From UBA1858 sp039182865 (GTDB lineage: Bacteria; Pseudomonadota; Gammaproteobacteria; UBA4575): DNA of 64,000 nt. A program made the translations under genes and the position numbers. Positions 55,840 through 64,000 of the stretch are shown one piece after another (the first letter of the stretch is position 1; each line of letters begins with the position of its first letter). The stretch lies in NCBI GenBank assembly GCA_039182865.1, contig JBCDBX010000003.1:1-64000 (forward strand), given 5' to 3'. The notes beneath the pieces were generated by a model. It made no database searches. It saw only the letters and a program-made list of their open reading frames with translations, and had not been told where the DNA came from.

Positions 55840-56784
55840 TTACCCAGTGATAGTGCTATGCATTAATTCGGCTATTTTTAAGTATATTGGAATACCAAAT
55901 ATGACGTTAAAAGAAAATGTAATCCCCAAGGATGCCGTCAAAGATAATGTTGGATTTGCTTCTGGAATCGAAATACGCATGGCCGCAGGAACAGCAATAT
56001 AAGACGCACTTGCAGCGAGTGTCGCTAGCATCCCCATGCCTCCTACTGACATACCCAACATGATGCCAAAAAGGCAACCAATAACTGCAGAAAATAATGG
56101 CATCAGAATTCCAAAGGCAATCAAAAACACACCATGGTTTTTTAATGAACCCACTTGCATCGCGGCGATTAAGCCCATCTCAAGTAAGAAAATTGCTAGC
56201 ACACCTTTGAATAAATCAAAAAATAGAGGCTCAATAGATGCGATACCTTCAGGACCTGCAATCCACCCAATCAATAAACCGCCAACCAATAAGACGATAC
56301 CTTTTCCTAGAAATACTTCATGGAATACGATAGACCATTGGGTATTTTTAGTGATGCCTTTTGCAAGAATAATCCCAACAAGAATAGCAGGAATTTCTAG
56401 CAGCACTAAAAGAAGTGGCATATGCTCTTCATAGAAAACATTTTTGGTCCCGTAGTATGCGACTGCTACTGCAAACGTCCCCACACTGACCGAACCATAG
56501 TGAGCCGCAATAGAGGCTGCATCACCCACCTTGAATTTACCCAAATAAAGCAATACCGGATATGCAATCAAAGTTAAAAGTGAGCCCATAAAAATAACCG
56601 CCACCATATCTGGTAGAAGACTGACGAGAGACTGCTTAGCAAGCTCAACTCCACCTTTGAGACCGATGGCTATCAGCAATAGAAAGCTTATGAACTCATA
56701 AATTTGCCCCGGCAACCTTAAAGATGAACGCAGAATGCCCGCAACAAACCCTAATAGAAAAAATAAGATAATGGGGTCGATAAT
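55840..56784 (-). CDS. sbtA: SbtA-type sodium-dependent bicarbonate transporter, non-canonical start
   Basis: This is a membrane transporter of the SbtA family with ten or so helices, including LLLIAIGLKGGVELAKQ and the second-half GMSVGGMGMLATLAASASYI. The family N-terminus continues in frame upstream of TTG 56715: IIDPIILFFLLGFVAGILRS is encoded at 56784-56725. No ATG, GTG or TTG lies between the upstream stop (TAA near 56811) and that block, so ATT at 56784, five bases after AAGG, is the best start and gives 314 residues. TTG 56715 would delete the first helix. Confidence 0.75.
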   Translation of the reverse strand: MIDPIILFFLLGFVAGILRSSLRLPGQIYEFISFLLLIAIGLKGGVELAKQSLVSLLPDMVAVIFMGSLLTLIAYPVLLYLGKFKVGDAASIAAHYGSVSVGTFAVAVAYYGTKNVFYEEHMPLLLVLLEIPAILVGIILAKGITKNTQWSIVFHEVFLGKGIVLLVGGLLIGWIAGPEGIASIEPLFFDLFKGVLAIFLLEMGLIAAMQVGSLKNHGVFLIAFGILMPLFSAVIGCLFGIMLGMSVGGMGMLATLAASASYIAVPAAMRISIPEANPTLSLTASLGITFSFNVIFGIPIYLKIAELMHSTITG

Positions 56785-56859
56785 AGCTACCTTTTTATAA
56801 CAGCAATTGCGTTAACAACTTACTACAGACCGCAATAATTTACAGCACTGTTATAGCAT

Positions 56860-56877
56860 TTTATCATTCTCATAATC
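56860..56877 (-). promoter_or_regulatory. Possible Fur-box-like site upstream of sbtA
   Basis: On the minus strand three tandem hexamers read GATTAT, GAGAAT and GATAAA, each one mismatch from GATAAT, which resembles a Fur-type array. It lies about 76 bases upstream of the sbtA start. In AT-rich DNA this may be chance. Confidence 0.25.
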
Positions 56878-56904
56878 ATATTATGACTAGCGACAAAGCT
56901 TGGT

Positions 56905-57774
56905 TTAATCCATCACTAGTTCATAACTACCTTTACTACGCAAATATATAATGCATCCTTCACTTTCATCGACAGCTAGATAATGTATCGATTTACCTTG
57001 AGAGCTAAAATAACTCCCCGGCATTAGAGTATTTTGGTCACCTTTCGCCTCAATTCCATGATTTACTTTTCCTTGAATAAGCACTCCTCGCATAATGGGC
57101 TGATCAACCAATATCTTGCCTGAAGATCCCGCCGGTAATTTTACAAAGGTGCCATTTAGTTCTTTGCCTTGCGGCTCCCCCCAAAGAAATGCAATTTTAG
57201 CTGCGCTTTTTGATGATGTATTTTCTGCTTGCTTAATCCATTGTGTATTTGTTGCATCCAGCCATACGATATTGGATGCCTCTATGTTGACTGACTTATC
57301 ACCTTCATCAAAAGCTTTACTCGTTGGAAGTACCAAGTATGGGCTTTGTTCAATTTCAATGTAAGCGATATTTTGCGAACCTTTAGCCGCAGTAATATGG
57401 ATTTCACCTGCAGCTTGCGTCCAATAGGAACCGGATGACATCCATGCTTTATTAGCGGAAGGGTCATCATTATGGACTAAGCCACTAATGACGACACCGC
57501 GATACATAATATTATGAATATGTGGTGGTGAGGAAAAACCATCAACAAACTTCACCAAAAACCCTGATGGGCCAACACCCGTTCGATCACCCCAAAGATT
57601 TCCCGCCTGAGGTCCTAACTTGCCTCGCGCTGGATTCAATGGCGTCCATTTCACATCCGATACCAACAGCACTTCATTCTTATCTTGTGCATTTGAAACA
57701 GAAGCATTTCCAAAGATGCTGATAACAAAGACGAGTAAAACTAACTTCTTTATTGTTATCTTCAATTTAGTCAT
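56905..57774 (-). CDS. Exported DUF4437 cupin protein
   Basis: This 289-residue protein has a signal peptide (LVLLVFVISIFGNASVSNAQ) and two cupin-like repeats. The first has PLNPARGKLGPQAGNLWGD, SPPHIHNIMYRGVVISG and QAAGEIHITAAKGS. The second has FVKLPAGSSGKILVDQPIMR and GSYFSSQGKSIHYLAVDE. His pairs in both repeats could bind metal. The function of the family is not known. It is the last gene of the minus-strand run next to the LysR gene. Confidence 0.82.
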   Translation of the reverse strand: MTKLKITIKKLVLLVFVISIFGNASVSNAQDKNEVLLVSDVKWTPLNPARGKLGPQAGNLWGDRTGVGPSGFLVKFVDGFSSPPHIHNIMYRGVVISGLVHNDDPSANKAWMSSGSYWTQAAGEIHITAAKGSQNIAYIEIEQSPYLVLPTSKAFDEGDKSVNIEASNIVWLDATNTQWIKQAENTSSKSAAKIAFLWGEPQGKELNGTFVKLPAGSSGKILVDQPIMRGVLIQGKVNHGIEAKGDQNTLMPGSYFSSQGKSIHYLAVDESEGCIIYLRSKGSYELVMD

Positions 57775-57796
57775 CTTAAAATGTAATAAAGAATAG

Positions 57797-58606
57797 TTAT
57801 TGTAGTGTGGAGGTCAATACCGCTTCAATCACATTAATGACTTTTTGATTATTTTGCATATCAAGCGCGTGGGGATGTGGAGTAGATAACCTTCCCATAT
57901 CATTATCAAAGTATTGACCAGAGGCATTTTTATATTCATCACTCAAAGCCAAATCACATAGGATGTTTACTCCTATTTGAATGTCTTTACCATTCACACC
58001 ATAGGCTTCCTTCACCATCTTGCTGCCAAGCATAGAACCTGGATTTACGGCTATGACACTGATGTCTGAATCTTTAAGACTATTTGCTAGAGCCATTGAC
58101 CACATTGTTAGCGCTAATTTACTTTGTGCATAAACCTTTCCATCGGAGTGATGACTCGTTGTCGCTAATTCATTCGGGTCAAAACCGGCTTGCGCAGCTG
58201 ATGATAAATTAATAATTCGCCCATGTTTACTTAATAGAGGCAATAAAAGTTTAGTTAATAAATAAGGAGAAATTGTATTAACAACATAGCGTGTGTCTAA
58301 ACCATCAACCGATACCCTCTCACCAACAACATAGACACCCGCATTATTAATCAACACATCGATTTTTTTATGATGGCTGTTTATTTCATTTGCTAACACT
58401 CTGACCTCTTCCAAAACAGACAAATCTGCAACATAACACTCAATAGACACATCGGTATTCAAAGCGGTCAATTTTTGTTTGGCACTCTCTAATTTAGTTT
58501 TATTACGCCCATGTAATAAAATATGATGACCCAATTTAACTAATTGTGTAGCAGTAGCGAACCCAATCCCATCGGTTGCTCCCGTAATTAGAATCGTTTT
58601 AGCCAT
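57797..58606 (-). CDS. Short-chain dehydrogenase/reductase
   Basis: This 269-residue SDR has the NAD(P)-binding TGATDGIGFATA (about residues 8-19), VLINNAGVYVVG and the active-site region with serine in INLSSAAQAG and the YAQSKLAL tyrosine-lysine pair. ATG 58606 overlaps the LLM gene stop by eight bases. The long insertion-free shape matches protochlorophyllide-reductase-like SDRs. The substrate is unknown. Confidence 0.85.
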   Translation of the reverse strand: MAKTILITGATDGIGFATATQLVKLGHHILLHGRNKTKLESAKQKLTALNTDVSIECYVADLSVLEEVRVLANEINSHHKKIDVLINNAGVYVVGERVSVDGLDTRYVVNTISPYLLTKLLLPLLSKHGRIINLSSAAQAGFDPNELATTSHHSDGKVYAQSKLALTMWSMALANSLKDSDISVIAVNPGSMLGSKMVKEAYGVNGKDIQIGVNILCDLALSDEYKNASGQYFDNDMGRLSTPHPHALDMQNNQKVINVIEAVLTSTLQ

Positions 58607-59588
58607 AGATAAACTCAGGTAGAACTTCTTCTGCAATACTCTTGAGTGTGGTTTCTATATTTGACTGATTGAATCTCAGATTTAAGGCCACATGATTAAC
58701 TCCTATGTTCTCAAGTGATTTTAAATGCTCAAGCAAATATTGAGTACCAGAACTAAAACCCAAATGAAGCGGTTGTGGCTTGTCATTGGCAGATTCCAAT
58801 AAATCAAAATACAAGGGTTGCATAATAGGTTGAGGGTTTCGCTCTATTTCTTTAAGTCGCTCATGCCAATCTTGAATAATGCGCTCTTGTAATTTTGGTT
58901 CGCGCGGATAAAGCATCCATCCATCAGCATTTTGCGTAATCCACTCTGGGTTCTGCTGACTACCTCCTGTTACCAATAATGGAATTTTGTTTGCTGTTGG
59001 TTTGGGTAACATATCTATATCGCCGGAGAAGCGTCCAAATTTATTTTCGAAACTAGGCTTACTAGCATGCATCTCACGTATATAGCTAAACCCTTCTCGA
59101 AAACGTGCTCCACGATCTTCATAATTAATATTCATCGCAGGATACTCTTGAGGGCGATCACCTGATGCTACTCCTAAGATCAATCGACCGCTCGACAACA
59201 CATCAATACTCGCGGAAGCTTTCGCGACATGAGCGGGATGACGTAAAGGCAATACAATACTGGCGACACCTAATGCAATTTTTTTAGTTTGAGCTGCTAG
59301 AAAACCCAAATAAACAAATGGATCAAACATTTGCCCTGCATCATCAAAGGTTGGGACATTAAATGGTACGTCTCGCAGCCAGATTGATGAAAAACCCAAT
59401 TCCTCAGCCAGTTTTACCCGTTCTATATGATGTTGCATGGTTGGCACAGCGCTTGAACTATAATCTTCAATCGGCACCACTAATCCAACAGTCATTTTGC
59501 CTAACTTGAAGACCGAGTTATATCCATTATTTATCGTTTGAAATTGATGTTCACCGATATATGAATTCAAAGAATGAATATTTTCCAT
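58599..59588 (-). CDS. LLM-class flavin-dependent oxidoreductase
   Basis: This 329-residue luciferase-like monooxygenase-fold protein has GLVVPIEDYSSSAVPTMQHH, FSSIWLRDVPFNVPTFDDAG, ALGVASIVLPLRHPAHVAK and LLVTGGSQQNPEWI. It matches the TIGR03571-type family. It would use FMN or F420, but the cofactor is not clear from sequence. It is coupled to the downstream SDR by an eight-base overlap. Confidence 0.85.
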   Translation of the reverse strand: MENIHSLNSYIGEHQFQTINNGYNSVFKLGKMTVGLVVPIEDYSSSAVPTMQHHIERVKLAEELGFSSIWLRDVPFNVPTFDDAGQMFDPFVYLGFLAAQTKKIALGVASIVLPLRHPAHVAKASASIDVLSSGRLILGVASGDRPQEYPAMNINYEDRGARFREGFSYIREMHASKPSFENKFGRFSGDIDMLPKPTANKIPLLVTGGSQQNPEWITQNADGWMLYPREPKLQERIIQDWHERLKEIERNPQPIMQPLYFDLLESANDKPQPLHLGFSSGTQYLLEHLKSLENIGVNHVALNLRFNQSNIETTLKSIAEEVLPEFIYG

Positions 59589-59621
59589 TTAAATTCTCCA
59601 TACATACAAAGCCAATTCATA

Positions 59622-60470
59622 TTAATCATTAATGCTTTGAATATCGACAAGCATATCTTCCCAGTGTCGTTGATTATTCATATCAAACTGCGCGCCTTGT
59701 TCATCCGCCCATTTGAATCGTTTAAGTCCTGCAGTTTTACTGGTCGCTTGATACAACCAATAAGCTTCTGCTTTTAGCGCCTGATCAATAGGCAAATCAA
59801 TCGATTCATAGACGGCTTGTTTGGTGGCATTAATTGATTCCGCTGGCCAAAGTGCAATACGCTGCGCCAAGGCTTCAACAAATGATCCAATTTCATCTGC
59901 ATCCAAGGCTCTGTTAACAGTACCTACCCGTTCCGCTTCATCCGCATCCCAATCACGAGCACCTAACACGATTTCAAGCGCGCGACCTAACCCGACTTGG
60001 CGCGCCATACGCGAGGCACCGCCACCGCATGGAAGAATTCCCATGCCCACTTCCATTTGCATAAAGCGTGCTTTACCGCGTGCAGCGAATCGCATGTCAC
60101 ATGCCAATGCAAATTCATGTCCGCCACCACGCGCAAAGCCTTCAATCTTTGCAATTGTCGCCTGTGGAACCTTGCTGATCCTTTCACACACGGCCTGCAA
60201 ATCTAGTAATTTCACTTCTTCCCGCGAGACTGCTTCTCCCGACATATCTTTTAAAAGTTCCGTGTCATAGTGACAAACCCAAACTTCAGGATTCGCAGAT
60301 TGAAAAACAACAACCTTAGTTTCACGATCACGTTCTAGTCGCATCGCCAAGCTATTTAAATCCGCCAGCATTTCCTGGCCTTGAACATTCACTGGGGGAA
60401 AGTCGAATGTCACCCATGCAATTGCATTGTTTACTTTAAAGTTAAAGGTGGTGAAGTTTTTATATTCCAT
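59622..60470 (-). CDS. Enoyl-CoA hydratase/isomerase (crotonase) family protein
   Basis: This 282-residue crotonase-fold protein has the family core AKIEGFARGGGHEFALACD and a following EVGMGILPCGGGASRMAR, with Gly-rich oxyanion loops. The usual second catalytic glutamate position is in the MEVGMGIL segment. Its central part (about 59940-60120) looks clearly more GC-rich than its neighbours, which may indicate separate acquisition. The substrate is unknown. Confidence 0.83.
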   Translation of the reverse strand: MEYKNFTTFNFKVNNAIAWVTFDFPPVNVQGQEMLADLNSLAMRLERDRETKVVVFQSANPEVWVCHYDTELLKDMSGEAVSREEVKLLDLQAVCERISKVPQATIAKIEGFARGGGHEFALACDMRFAARGKARFMQMEVGMGILPCGGGASRMARQVGLGRALEIVLGARDWDADEAERVGTVNRALDADEIGSFVEALAQRIALWPAESINATKQAVYESIDLPIDQALKAEAYWLYQATSKTAGLKRFKWADEQGAQFDMNNQRHWEDMLVDIQSIND

Positions 60471-60525
60471 AACATGTCTCCTTAAATTTTGATTACAGTA
60501 TTCTTTGATATTTATATATTGATTT

Positions 60526-60816
60526 TTAAGCGATTTGAGTCATTTCATTTAATGTAAATTCTTCAATTGCCGTTTCTGTCGCAGACATATAATCTTTTAA
60601 ATGTTGGTTATTCATATGTGTCTGCCAAAGATCACGAGACTCCCAATTCTCGTAAAACAAAAAGTGTGCAGGATCATCATTATTTTGGTGTAAGTCATAG
60701 TTTAAACATCCCTTTTCGGCGCGGGTGATATCAATTAATTTTTCGAGTTCAGCTTTTACATAATCAATTTTGTCTTTTTTTGCTTTGATATTTGCAACGA
60801 TGGTTAATTTTTTCAT
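60526..60816 (-). CDS. Putative quinol monooxygenase (YgiN-like ABM domain)
   Basis: This 96-residue protein has LTIVANIKAKKDKIDYVKAE, TRAEKGCLNYDLHQNNDDP and FLFYENWESRDLWQTHMNN. The pattern fits YgiN-type ABM proteins, which act on quinols. It lies 17 bases after the zinc-type dehydrogenase gene, which suggests shared quinone-related metabolism. Confidence 0.85.
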   Translation of the reverse strand: MKKLTIVANIKAKKDKIDYVKAELEKLIDITRAEKGCLNYDLHQNNDDPAHFLFYENWESRDLWQTHMNNQHLKDYMSATETAIEEFTLNEMTQIA

Positions 60817-60833
60817 CTATTGATTTCCTATAT

Positions 60834-61862
60834 TTAAGTAAATGTTTCCAAAACAATTTTTCCAATTGTTTTATGACTTTCTATTGACGTATGAGCTTTC
60901 TTCAGATTTTTAGCATTGATACAACCATGAGTTGACTTCAAAGTGGTCACAAGTTTGCCCGCATCAATCAATTCGGCTACTTTATTGAGTAATAGATGCT
61001 GCTCGATCATATCGAGAGTTTGAAACATCGAACGTGTAAACATGAACTCCCAATGCAGAGAGATACTTTTCATTTTAAGTTTCATAATATCTAGCGATGT
61101 AGCAGGATCATCGATTAAAGCTAATTTTCCCTGAGGCGTGATGCATTTAACTATTTCATCAAAATGTTGCTCTGTATGGGATAAACTAATTGCATGTGTA
61201 ACATCAGTTACACCTATTCTTTTCAGCTCTTGGGATAATGATTTGCGGTGATCAATCACATGGTTTGCACCACATTGCTTAACCCACTCTTGTGATTCTG
61301 GGCGAGAAGCAGTCCCAATAATTATTGCATTCGTTAAATTTGATGCTAGTTGAGTCAGTATTGACCCAACCCCACCAGAAGCACCCACGATCATTAATCT
61401 CTGGTCATCCTGCTTAACAGAATTCAAAGATTGTGAGAATCCTAAGCGATCAAACAACAATTCCCATGCTGTAATCGTTGTGAGTGGCAAAGCTGCTGCT
61501 TGTACATCACTCAAAGATGCAGGCGCATGACCTACAATACGTTCATCAACCAGCTGATATTCCGCATTACATCCTGGGCGAGTTAAATCTCCCGCATACC
61601 AAACGCGATCTCCCTTACTAAATAACTCAACACCTTCTCCCACATCAACAACTTCACCGACTGCATCCCAACCGATAACTTTATATTCATCATCACTAGA
61701 ACCAACAGCAGCGCGTATTTTAGTATCTACCGGATTAACAGATATTGCTTTAACTTTAACTAATAAGTCTTTGCCTGCAGCTTGAGGCACGGGCAGCTCT
61801 ATATCTACCAATGAATCATCTTGTTCGATTGGTTGAGCTTTTTTGTAACCTACCGCTTTCAT
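60834..61862 (-). CDS. Zinc-type alcohol dehydrogenase / quinone oxidoreductase family protein
   Basis: This 342-residue MDR-family protein has KAISVNPVDTKIRAAVG, the cofactor motif LMIVGASGGVGSILTQLASN and the C-terminal AKNLKKAHTSIESHKTIGKI. It resembles the TIGR02817 adhesion-like quinone reductases, which lack catalytic zinc. It is the first gene of the run divergent from the LysR regulator. NADPH is the likely cofactor. Confidence 0.85.
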   Translation of the reverse strand: MKAVGYKKAQPIEQDDSLVDIELPVPQAAGKDLLVKVKAISVNPVDTKIRAAVGSSDDEYKVIGWDAVGEVVDVGEGVELFSKGDRVWYAGDLTRPGCNAEYQLVDERIVGHAPASLSDVQAAALPLTTITAWELLFDRLGFSQSLNSVKQDDQRLMIVGASGGVGSILTQLASNLTNAIIIGTASRPESQEWVKQCGANHVIDHRKSLSQELKRIGVTDVTHAISLSHTEQHFDEIVKCITPQGKLALIDDPATSLDIMKLKMKSISLHWEFMFTRSMFQTLDMIEQHLLLNKVAELIDAGKLVTTLKSTHGCINAKNLKKAHTSIESHKTIGKIVLETFT

Positions 61863-61962
61863 GGCACATCTCCAATATATTGCAAATTGAAGACATTTTG
61901 ACCTTATTATATTAGTATATAAACATAGTAATCATGTAATTATATTCAAAATATTTTTGATA
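61863..61962. promoter_or_regulatory. Divergent promoter region with T-N11-A-like AT-rich symmetry
   Basis: The 100 bases between the dehydrogenase and LysR genes are very AT-rich and include the imperfect palindrome TTATATTAGTATATAA (near 61906-61921). LysR regulators usually bind such sites between divergent genes. No exact consensus was recognised. Confidence 0.35.
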
Positions 61963-62856
61963 ATGAAATTAGACGATCTATCTCTGTTTGTAAGAATTGC
62001 CGATACCGGAAGCATCACAGAATCTGCTCTACAGCTTGAGATGACAACCGCGACGGCAAGTGCTGCACTTAAACGCTTAGAAGATCAACTCGACACACAA
62101 TTGTTTGTACGCTCGACACGACGACTGCGTATCACCACCGAAGGCGAGAGATTTTTACAGTATTGCAGGTTGGCATTGGAAACTATCGAGGATGGCATCT
62201 CAGCGATGAATACTTACCAAGGCAAAATTGCGGGTACTATTAGATTATCCATCTCATCCGATTTAGGACGCAATATTGTCATGCCGTGGTTAGATGAAAT
62301 TGTGGATAAACATCCCAACCTCTCACTTAACATAAACATACAAGACAGTATTTCAGATTTCTATTCAGACAGTGTCGATGTTGCGATACGCTATGGCGAG
62401 CCCCGAGAATCTTCACTGGTAGCGTTTAAATTGGCAGATGCAGACACAATGATTTGTGCATCACCCAGTTACTTAAAAAAATTTAGTTCGCCGTCTAAAC
62501 CAAATGAACTAGTGGGTCATAATTGTTTGTTTTACCAACTTGATGAACGTGTCCATGATACCTGGACATTTCAACGTGGCAAAAACAAATACAAGGTACA
62601 CGTCACAGGAAACCGCAAGTGTAATGATGGAGAACTTGTTAAGCGCTGGATTCTTGCTGGCAAAGGCATCGCACTAAAATCAAAAATAGACATGGCAAGT
62701 GAATTAAAGGCGGGAAAAGTTATTCAATTGCTTAAGGGCTATAAAACACCACCTCTTGACCTCTGGATGATATGCCCAACTAGAAAGCAAGTCACTCCGG
62801 CTATATTATTACTACGTGATACCTTTCGAGAGAAATTTTCACAAATACTGAATTAA
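61963..62856 (+). CDS. LysR-family transcriptional regulator
   Basis: This 297-residue regulator has an N-terminal winged helix with LSLFVRIADTGSITESALQL, ATASAALKRLEDQLDTQLFV and TRRLRITTEGERFLQY, followed by a periplasmic-binding-like effector domain (RLSISSDLGRNIVMPWLDEI). ATG 61963 is preferred over TTG 61957. It is divergent from the oxidoreductase run, the classic layout for a LysR controlling its neighbour. Confidence 0.92.
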   Translation: MKLDDLSLFVRIADTGSITESALQLEMTTATASAALKRLEDQLDTQLFVRSTRRLRITTEGERFLQYCRLALETIEDGISAMNTYQGKIAGTIRLSISSDLGRNIVMPWLDEIVDKHPNLSLNINIQDSISDFYSDSVDVAIRYGEPRESSLVAFKLADADTMICASPSYLKKFSSPSKPNELVGHNCLFYQLDERVHDTWTFQRGKNKYKVHVTGNRKCNDGELVKRWILAGKGIALKSKIDMASELKAGKVIQLLKGYKTPPLDLWMICPTRKQVTPAILLLRDTFREKFSQILN

Positions 62857-62928
62857 ATTCTATCAGCAAAAATAACAGCCCATTTTTTAAGTCACATCAT
62901 ATTGACTAAATAGTATTTTTTAATGCCT

Positions 62929-64000
62929 TTAATGAAAGGGTAATTCATAATTTATGATAAAACGATTATCTTGAATCGTTTGACCTCCATCAAAATCGGC
63001 ACGTGCATATCGGTATCTGAGCCAAAAGCCTTTTAATAATCCTGCTTGAGGTTTGTAATCAATCGTGAAGTCCTGCTCATTCAAATCTGGCAAACTATTA
63101 CCAGTTTCTGTATCTATCGCATTCTTTCCCCATGCAAAATTTGAAAAGGTGCTCAAGCCAGTAAGTCCCCATGAGCTAAAATCATAAGATAACCCTGCGA
63201 GCGCTCCTGTCTCATTTGCCCGATCAAAATCCTCCAATATCAAACTTAGAAACCCAGGACTTCCGCCAAAGGGACTTCGAATCGCTGAGCCCTTCCCAGT
63301 ATTGGTTGCGGCAAGTGTTAAAATTGCATTGCGGTAATCCGTTTCTACCTGAATCCCATAATGGTTGGTATTAAAGTTACCAATCAGTTCATCTCCGATA
63401 CTATTTTGATGAGTAAATTGGGCCGATATTCTTGTTGACACTTCGTTTGTTATTGGTCCTGTATATGTGAATTTCGAATAAAAAATATTAAACACATCAT
63501 GAGTATAATAATTGATTGCCCCTAGTGAAAAATTATTATCAAAATCATAATTTGCACCTGCCATTGTGGTTCCTTTACCACTGTTCGCCGCGCCCGCGGC
63601 TTCGGCCATACTTATGAAGCCTTCTGCATTACGACGTTTTAATTGTGTTATTTGACCCGCCATATAATTAAGCTTTTTACCCGTTTTATGGTAGATATAT
63701 CCTTCATGTGTTACCGGAATCATTCGCACATCATGTTTATTTACATAAGGTAAATCAAAGGTTTGTCGATATAACCGCAGATAGGCATCATCAAGATCAA
63801 TATCCAGGTACAACTTACCCAGGGTGTTGATATCGCTGCCATTCTCGCGAAGCAACAACGTTGATTCACCATTATCATTTCGAAGACGTTGAGACGTAAA
63901 ATAACTTGCACCAATACTAAAGACATCCGCAATTTGTCCCGAAATAAATTGAAGTTCGCCTCCATAGACAATTGCAGCATTATCTGGACTTTCTTTATTA
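62929..64000 (-). CDS. OprD-family outer-membrane porin (partial, 5' end outside window)
   Basis: The reverse-strand frame stays open from 62929 to the window edge at 64000, so the N-terminus is missing. Visible porin features are alternating strands such as FSLGAINYYTHDVFNIFYSK, RNAEGFISMAEAAGAANSG and the C-terminal GFWLRYRYARADFDGGQ and RFIINYELPF. A TTG at 63858 is not a real start because upstream codons (QFISGQIADVFSIGASYF) continue the barrel. The family imports small nutrients such as amino acids or organic acids. Confidence 0.85.
   Translation of the reverse strand, partial: NKESPDNAAIVYGGELQFISGQIADVFSIGASYFTSQRLRNDNGESTLLLRENGSDINTLGKLYLDIDLDDAYLRLYRQTFDLPYVNKHDVRMIPVTHEGYIYHKTGKKLNYMAGQITQLKRRNAEGFISMAEAAGAANSGKGTTMAGANYDFDNNFSLGAINYYTHDVFNIFYSKFTYTGPITNEVSTRISAQFTHQNSIGDELIGNFNTNHYGIQVETDYRNAILTLAATNTGKGSAIRSPFGGSPGFLSLILEDFDRANETGALAGLSYDFSSWGLTGLSTFSNFAWGKNAIDTETGNSLPDLNEQDFTIDYKPQAGLLKGFWLRYRYARADFDGGQTIQDNRFIINYELPFH

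Noticed and set aside
59821..60270. A 149-codon plus-strand frame inside the crotonase gene
   Set aside because: The minus frame encodes a complete crotonase; the plus frame is an antisense shadow produced by the GC-richer stretch.
1..64000. CRISPR arrays, tRNA or rRNA genes, insertion sequences, prophage or integron
   Set aside because: I saw no regularly spaced repeats, no cloverleaf-type tRNA sequence in the gaps, and no transposase, integrase or phage structural genes.

Overview
The window is chromosomal DNA of a gammaproteobacterium, AT-rich by eye and densely coded. Several gene orders are typical of that class: chpA-pilJ-pilI-pilH-pilG divergent from gshB-tonB-yqgE-ruvX-pyrR-pyrB-pyrX, and pilT-pilU divergent from yggS-proC-yggT. 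Type IV pili, an OprD-type porin, a fatty-acid cis/trans isomerase and a bicarbonate transporter suggest a free-living aquatic organism. I cannot name the genus.

Layout. 1-3.7 kb: a partial thioredoxin-fold gene, then the methyl cycle (metK, ahcY, a strong terminator, rsmE). 3.7-12.5 kb (minus): a Chp chemosensory system for twitching motility, chpC-chpA-pilJ-pilI-pilH-pilG. 12.7-19.2 kb (plus): gshB, a TonB-like gene, yqgE, ruvX and a pyrimidine operon (pyrR, pyrB, a pseudo-dihydroorotase, a PyrK-like protein). 19.2-22.8 kb (minus): three consecutive PilT/PilU-family ATPases. 23-34.6 kb: housekeeping genes (yggS, proC, yggT, an HU-like protein, hspQ, yrfG, cysQ, an acyltransferase, a three-domain Aas) with small unknowns and a ParS/MbcA-like protein that has no adjacent toxin.

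34.7-43.4 kb (minus) is the most distinctive accessory region. Three small exported proteins with DUF11-like folds precede a 1984-residue surface protein whose last third looks like a very large outer-membrane beta-barrel. 45.8-49.8 kb is a compact zinc operon: zur, a MerC-family gene, and zrgA/B/C/D-like genes. 49.8-56.8 kb holds envelope and stress genes (a two-TM potassium channel, cti, a HIT protein, clsA) and an sbtA-sbtB bicarbonate pair in which sbtA appears to lack a normal start codon. 56.9-62.9 kb is a run of oxidoreductase-type genes next to a divergent LysR regulator. The window ends inside an OprD-family porin.

How the genes fit together. The Chp system and the three retraction ATPases form one twitching-motility functional unit split across two loci. 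This Chp system has lost its methylation arm: there is no pilK or chpB, and PilJ has no periplasmic sensor domain. The zinc operon couples a Zur-type repressor to a predicted importer. The surface cluster looks like a co-transcribed set of substrates plus an outer-membrane partner, but its function is unknown. I saw no tRNA, rRNA, CRISPR array, insertion sequence, integrase or phage gene.
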